This document shows, piece after piece, positions 5,390 through 5,713 of a DNA stretch of 5,713 nucleotides (position 1 is the stretch's first letter; the number at the start of each line of letters is the position of its first letter). Source of the DNA: Betaproteobacteria bacterium (GTDB lineage Bacteria; Pseudomonadota; Gammaproteobacteria; Burkholderiales; Casimicrobiaceae); NCBI GenBank assembly GCA_003153335.1, contig PLYG01000356.1:1-5713 (forward strand), read 5' to 3'. The notes beneath the pieces were generated by a model. The model did no database searches. It was not told the origin of the DNA and saw only the letters and a program-made list of their open reading frames with translations. The position numbers and the translations under genes were made by a program.

Positions 5390-5713
5390 ATGAAGGCGCC
5401 GTCGTTTGCCTACGTCAAGCCCGGCTCTTTGGGCGAGGTCTTCGACCTGCTCGAGCGCCACGGAGACAGTGCACGCGTGCTCGCCGGCGGGCAGAGTCTG
5501 CTGGCGTCGCTCAACCTGAGACTGTCAGACCCGGAGTTGTTGATCGACATTACCGGCGTCCCGGGACTGGGAGGCATTGCGGTTTCCGGCCAGACGATGC
5601 GCATCGGTGCCCTCACGACGCATCGGCAGATCGAGAACTCACCGGAGATCGCCCAGCATCTGCCTCTGTTCGCGCAGGCGGTCCGGCACGTCGCGCACGT
5701 CGCGATCCGCAAC
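5390..5713 (+). CDS. FAD-binding (medium) subunit of a CO dehydrogenase/xanthine dehydrogenase-type molybdenum hydroxylase; 3' end outside window
   Basis: The first 108 residues of a protein usually about 260-290 long, open to the window edge. They follow the CoxM/CutM/XdhB pattern closely: MKAPSFAYVKPGSLGEV start, then LAGGQSLLASLNLRL (AGGQS at 32-36 binds the FAD pyrophosphate), 'ELLIDI', MRIGALTTH (70-78), and the H.AIRN segment (103-108) leading to the second FAD motif TIGG just outside. In this enzyme family the subunit passes electrons from the Mo and 2Fe-2S subunits to FAD and an acceptor in the cytoplasm. The large and small subunits are normally co-transcribed and should lie to the right. 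The substrate cannot be told from this subunit. Family members usually have HPAIRN; here it is HVAIRN. ATG 5390 fits the family start and has GGAG 6 bases ahead; in-frame ATGs at 5330 and 5336 would add up to 20 residues. Confidence 0.88.
   Translation, partial: MKAPSFAYVKPGSLGEVFDLLERHGDSARVLAGGQSLLASLNLRLSDPELLIDITGVPGLGGIAVSGQTMRIGALTTHRQIENSPEIAQHLPLFAQAVRHVAHVAIRN

Noticed and set aside
1..5713. CRISPR array, tRNA/rRNA genes, complete insertion sequence
   Set aside because: No regularly spaced repeats, tRNA-like cloverleaf or conserved rRNA stretch was seen, and no intact transposase with terminal repeats is present.

Overview
The window reads as a piece of a GC-rich proteobacterial chromosome. 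The evidence is the codon use, the sigma70-like promoters, strong Shine-Dalgarno sites, Sec signal peptides, and a CoxM-type subunit beside an EamA permease. I cannot name the genus. It holds four substantial protein genes, two of them cut by the window edges, plus a decayed stretch between them.

Left half (1-3556): two divergent genes for exported proteins share a 281-base intergenic region. The minus-strand gene (1586 down past base 1) has no stop inside the window. It encodes a signal peptide, a long and probably helical region I do not recognise, and, at the window edge, the opening of what looks like an FG-GAP/VCBS (CRTAC1-like) beta-propeller. The plus-strand gene (1868-3556) encodes a 562-residue exported fibre-like protein. 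It has three 'GNVGIGT.SP' modules spaced 77-79 residues apart and ends in a peptidase S74 intramolecular chaperone with an apparent Ser468/Lys473 self-cleavage dyad. The intergenic region carries a good promoter for the fibre gene, a 14-bp direct repeat abutting its -35 box, a 7-bp dyad over the candidate promoter of the minus gene, and a short hairpin in that gene's leader. This suggests the two exported proteins are co-regulated.

Middle (3557-4206): no intact gene. On the minus strand it contains two short stretches resembling the C-terminus of IS91-type transposases. Between them is a fragment of a DUF11 (surface-protein repeat) domain. This looks like a scar of mobile-element activity and a boundary between the lower-GC left part and the very GC-rich right part.

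Right part (4207-5713): a minus-strand EamA/DMT-family inner-membrane permease (4207-5064) is preceded by a start-less open frame for a small, probably 5'-truncated, membrane protein (5090-5248). Divergent from these is the start of a plus-strand gene (5390 to beyond the window) for the FAD-binding medium subunit of a CO dehydrogenase/xanthine dehydrogenase-type molybdenum hydroxylase, likely followed by partner subunits outside the window.

No tRNA, rRNA or CRISPR array was seen. The most unusual material is the divergent pair of exported proteins with its repeat-rich control region, and the IS/DUF11 scar.
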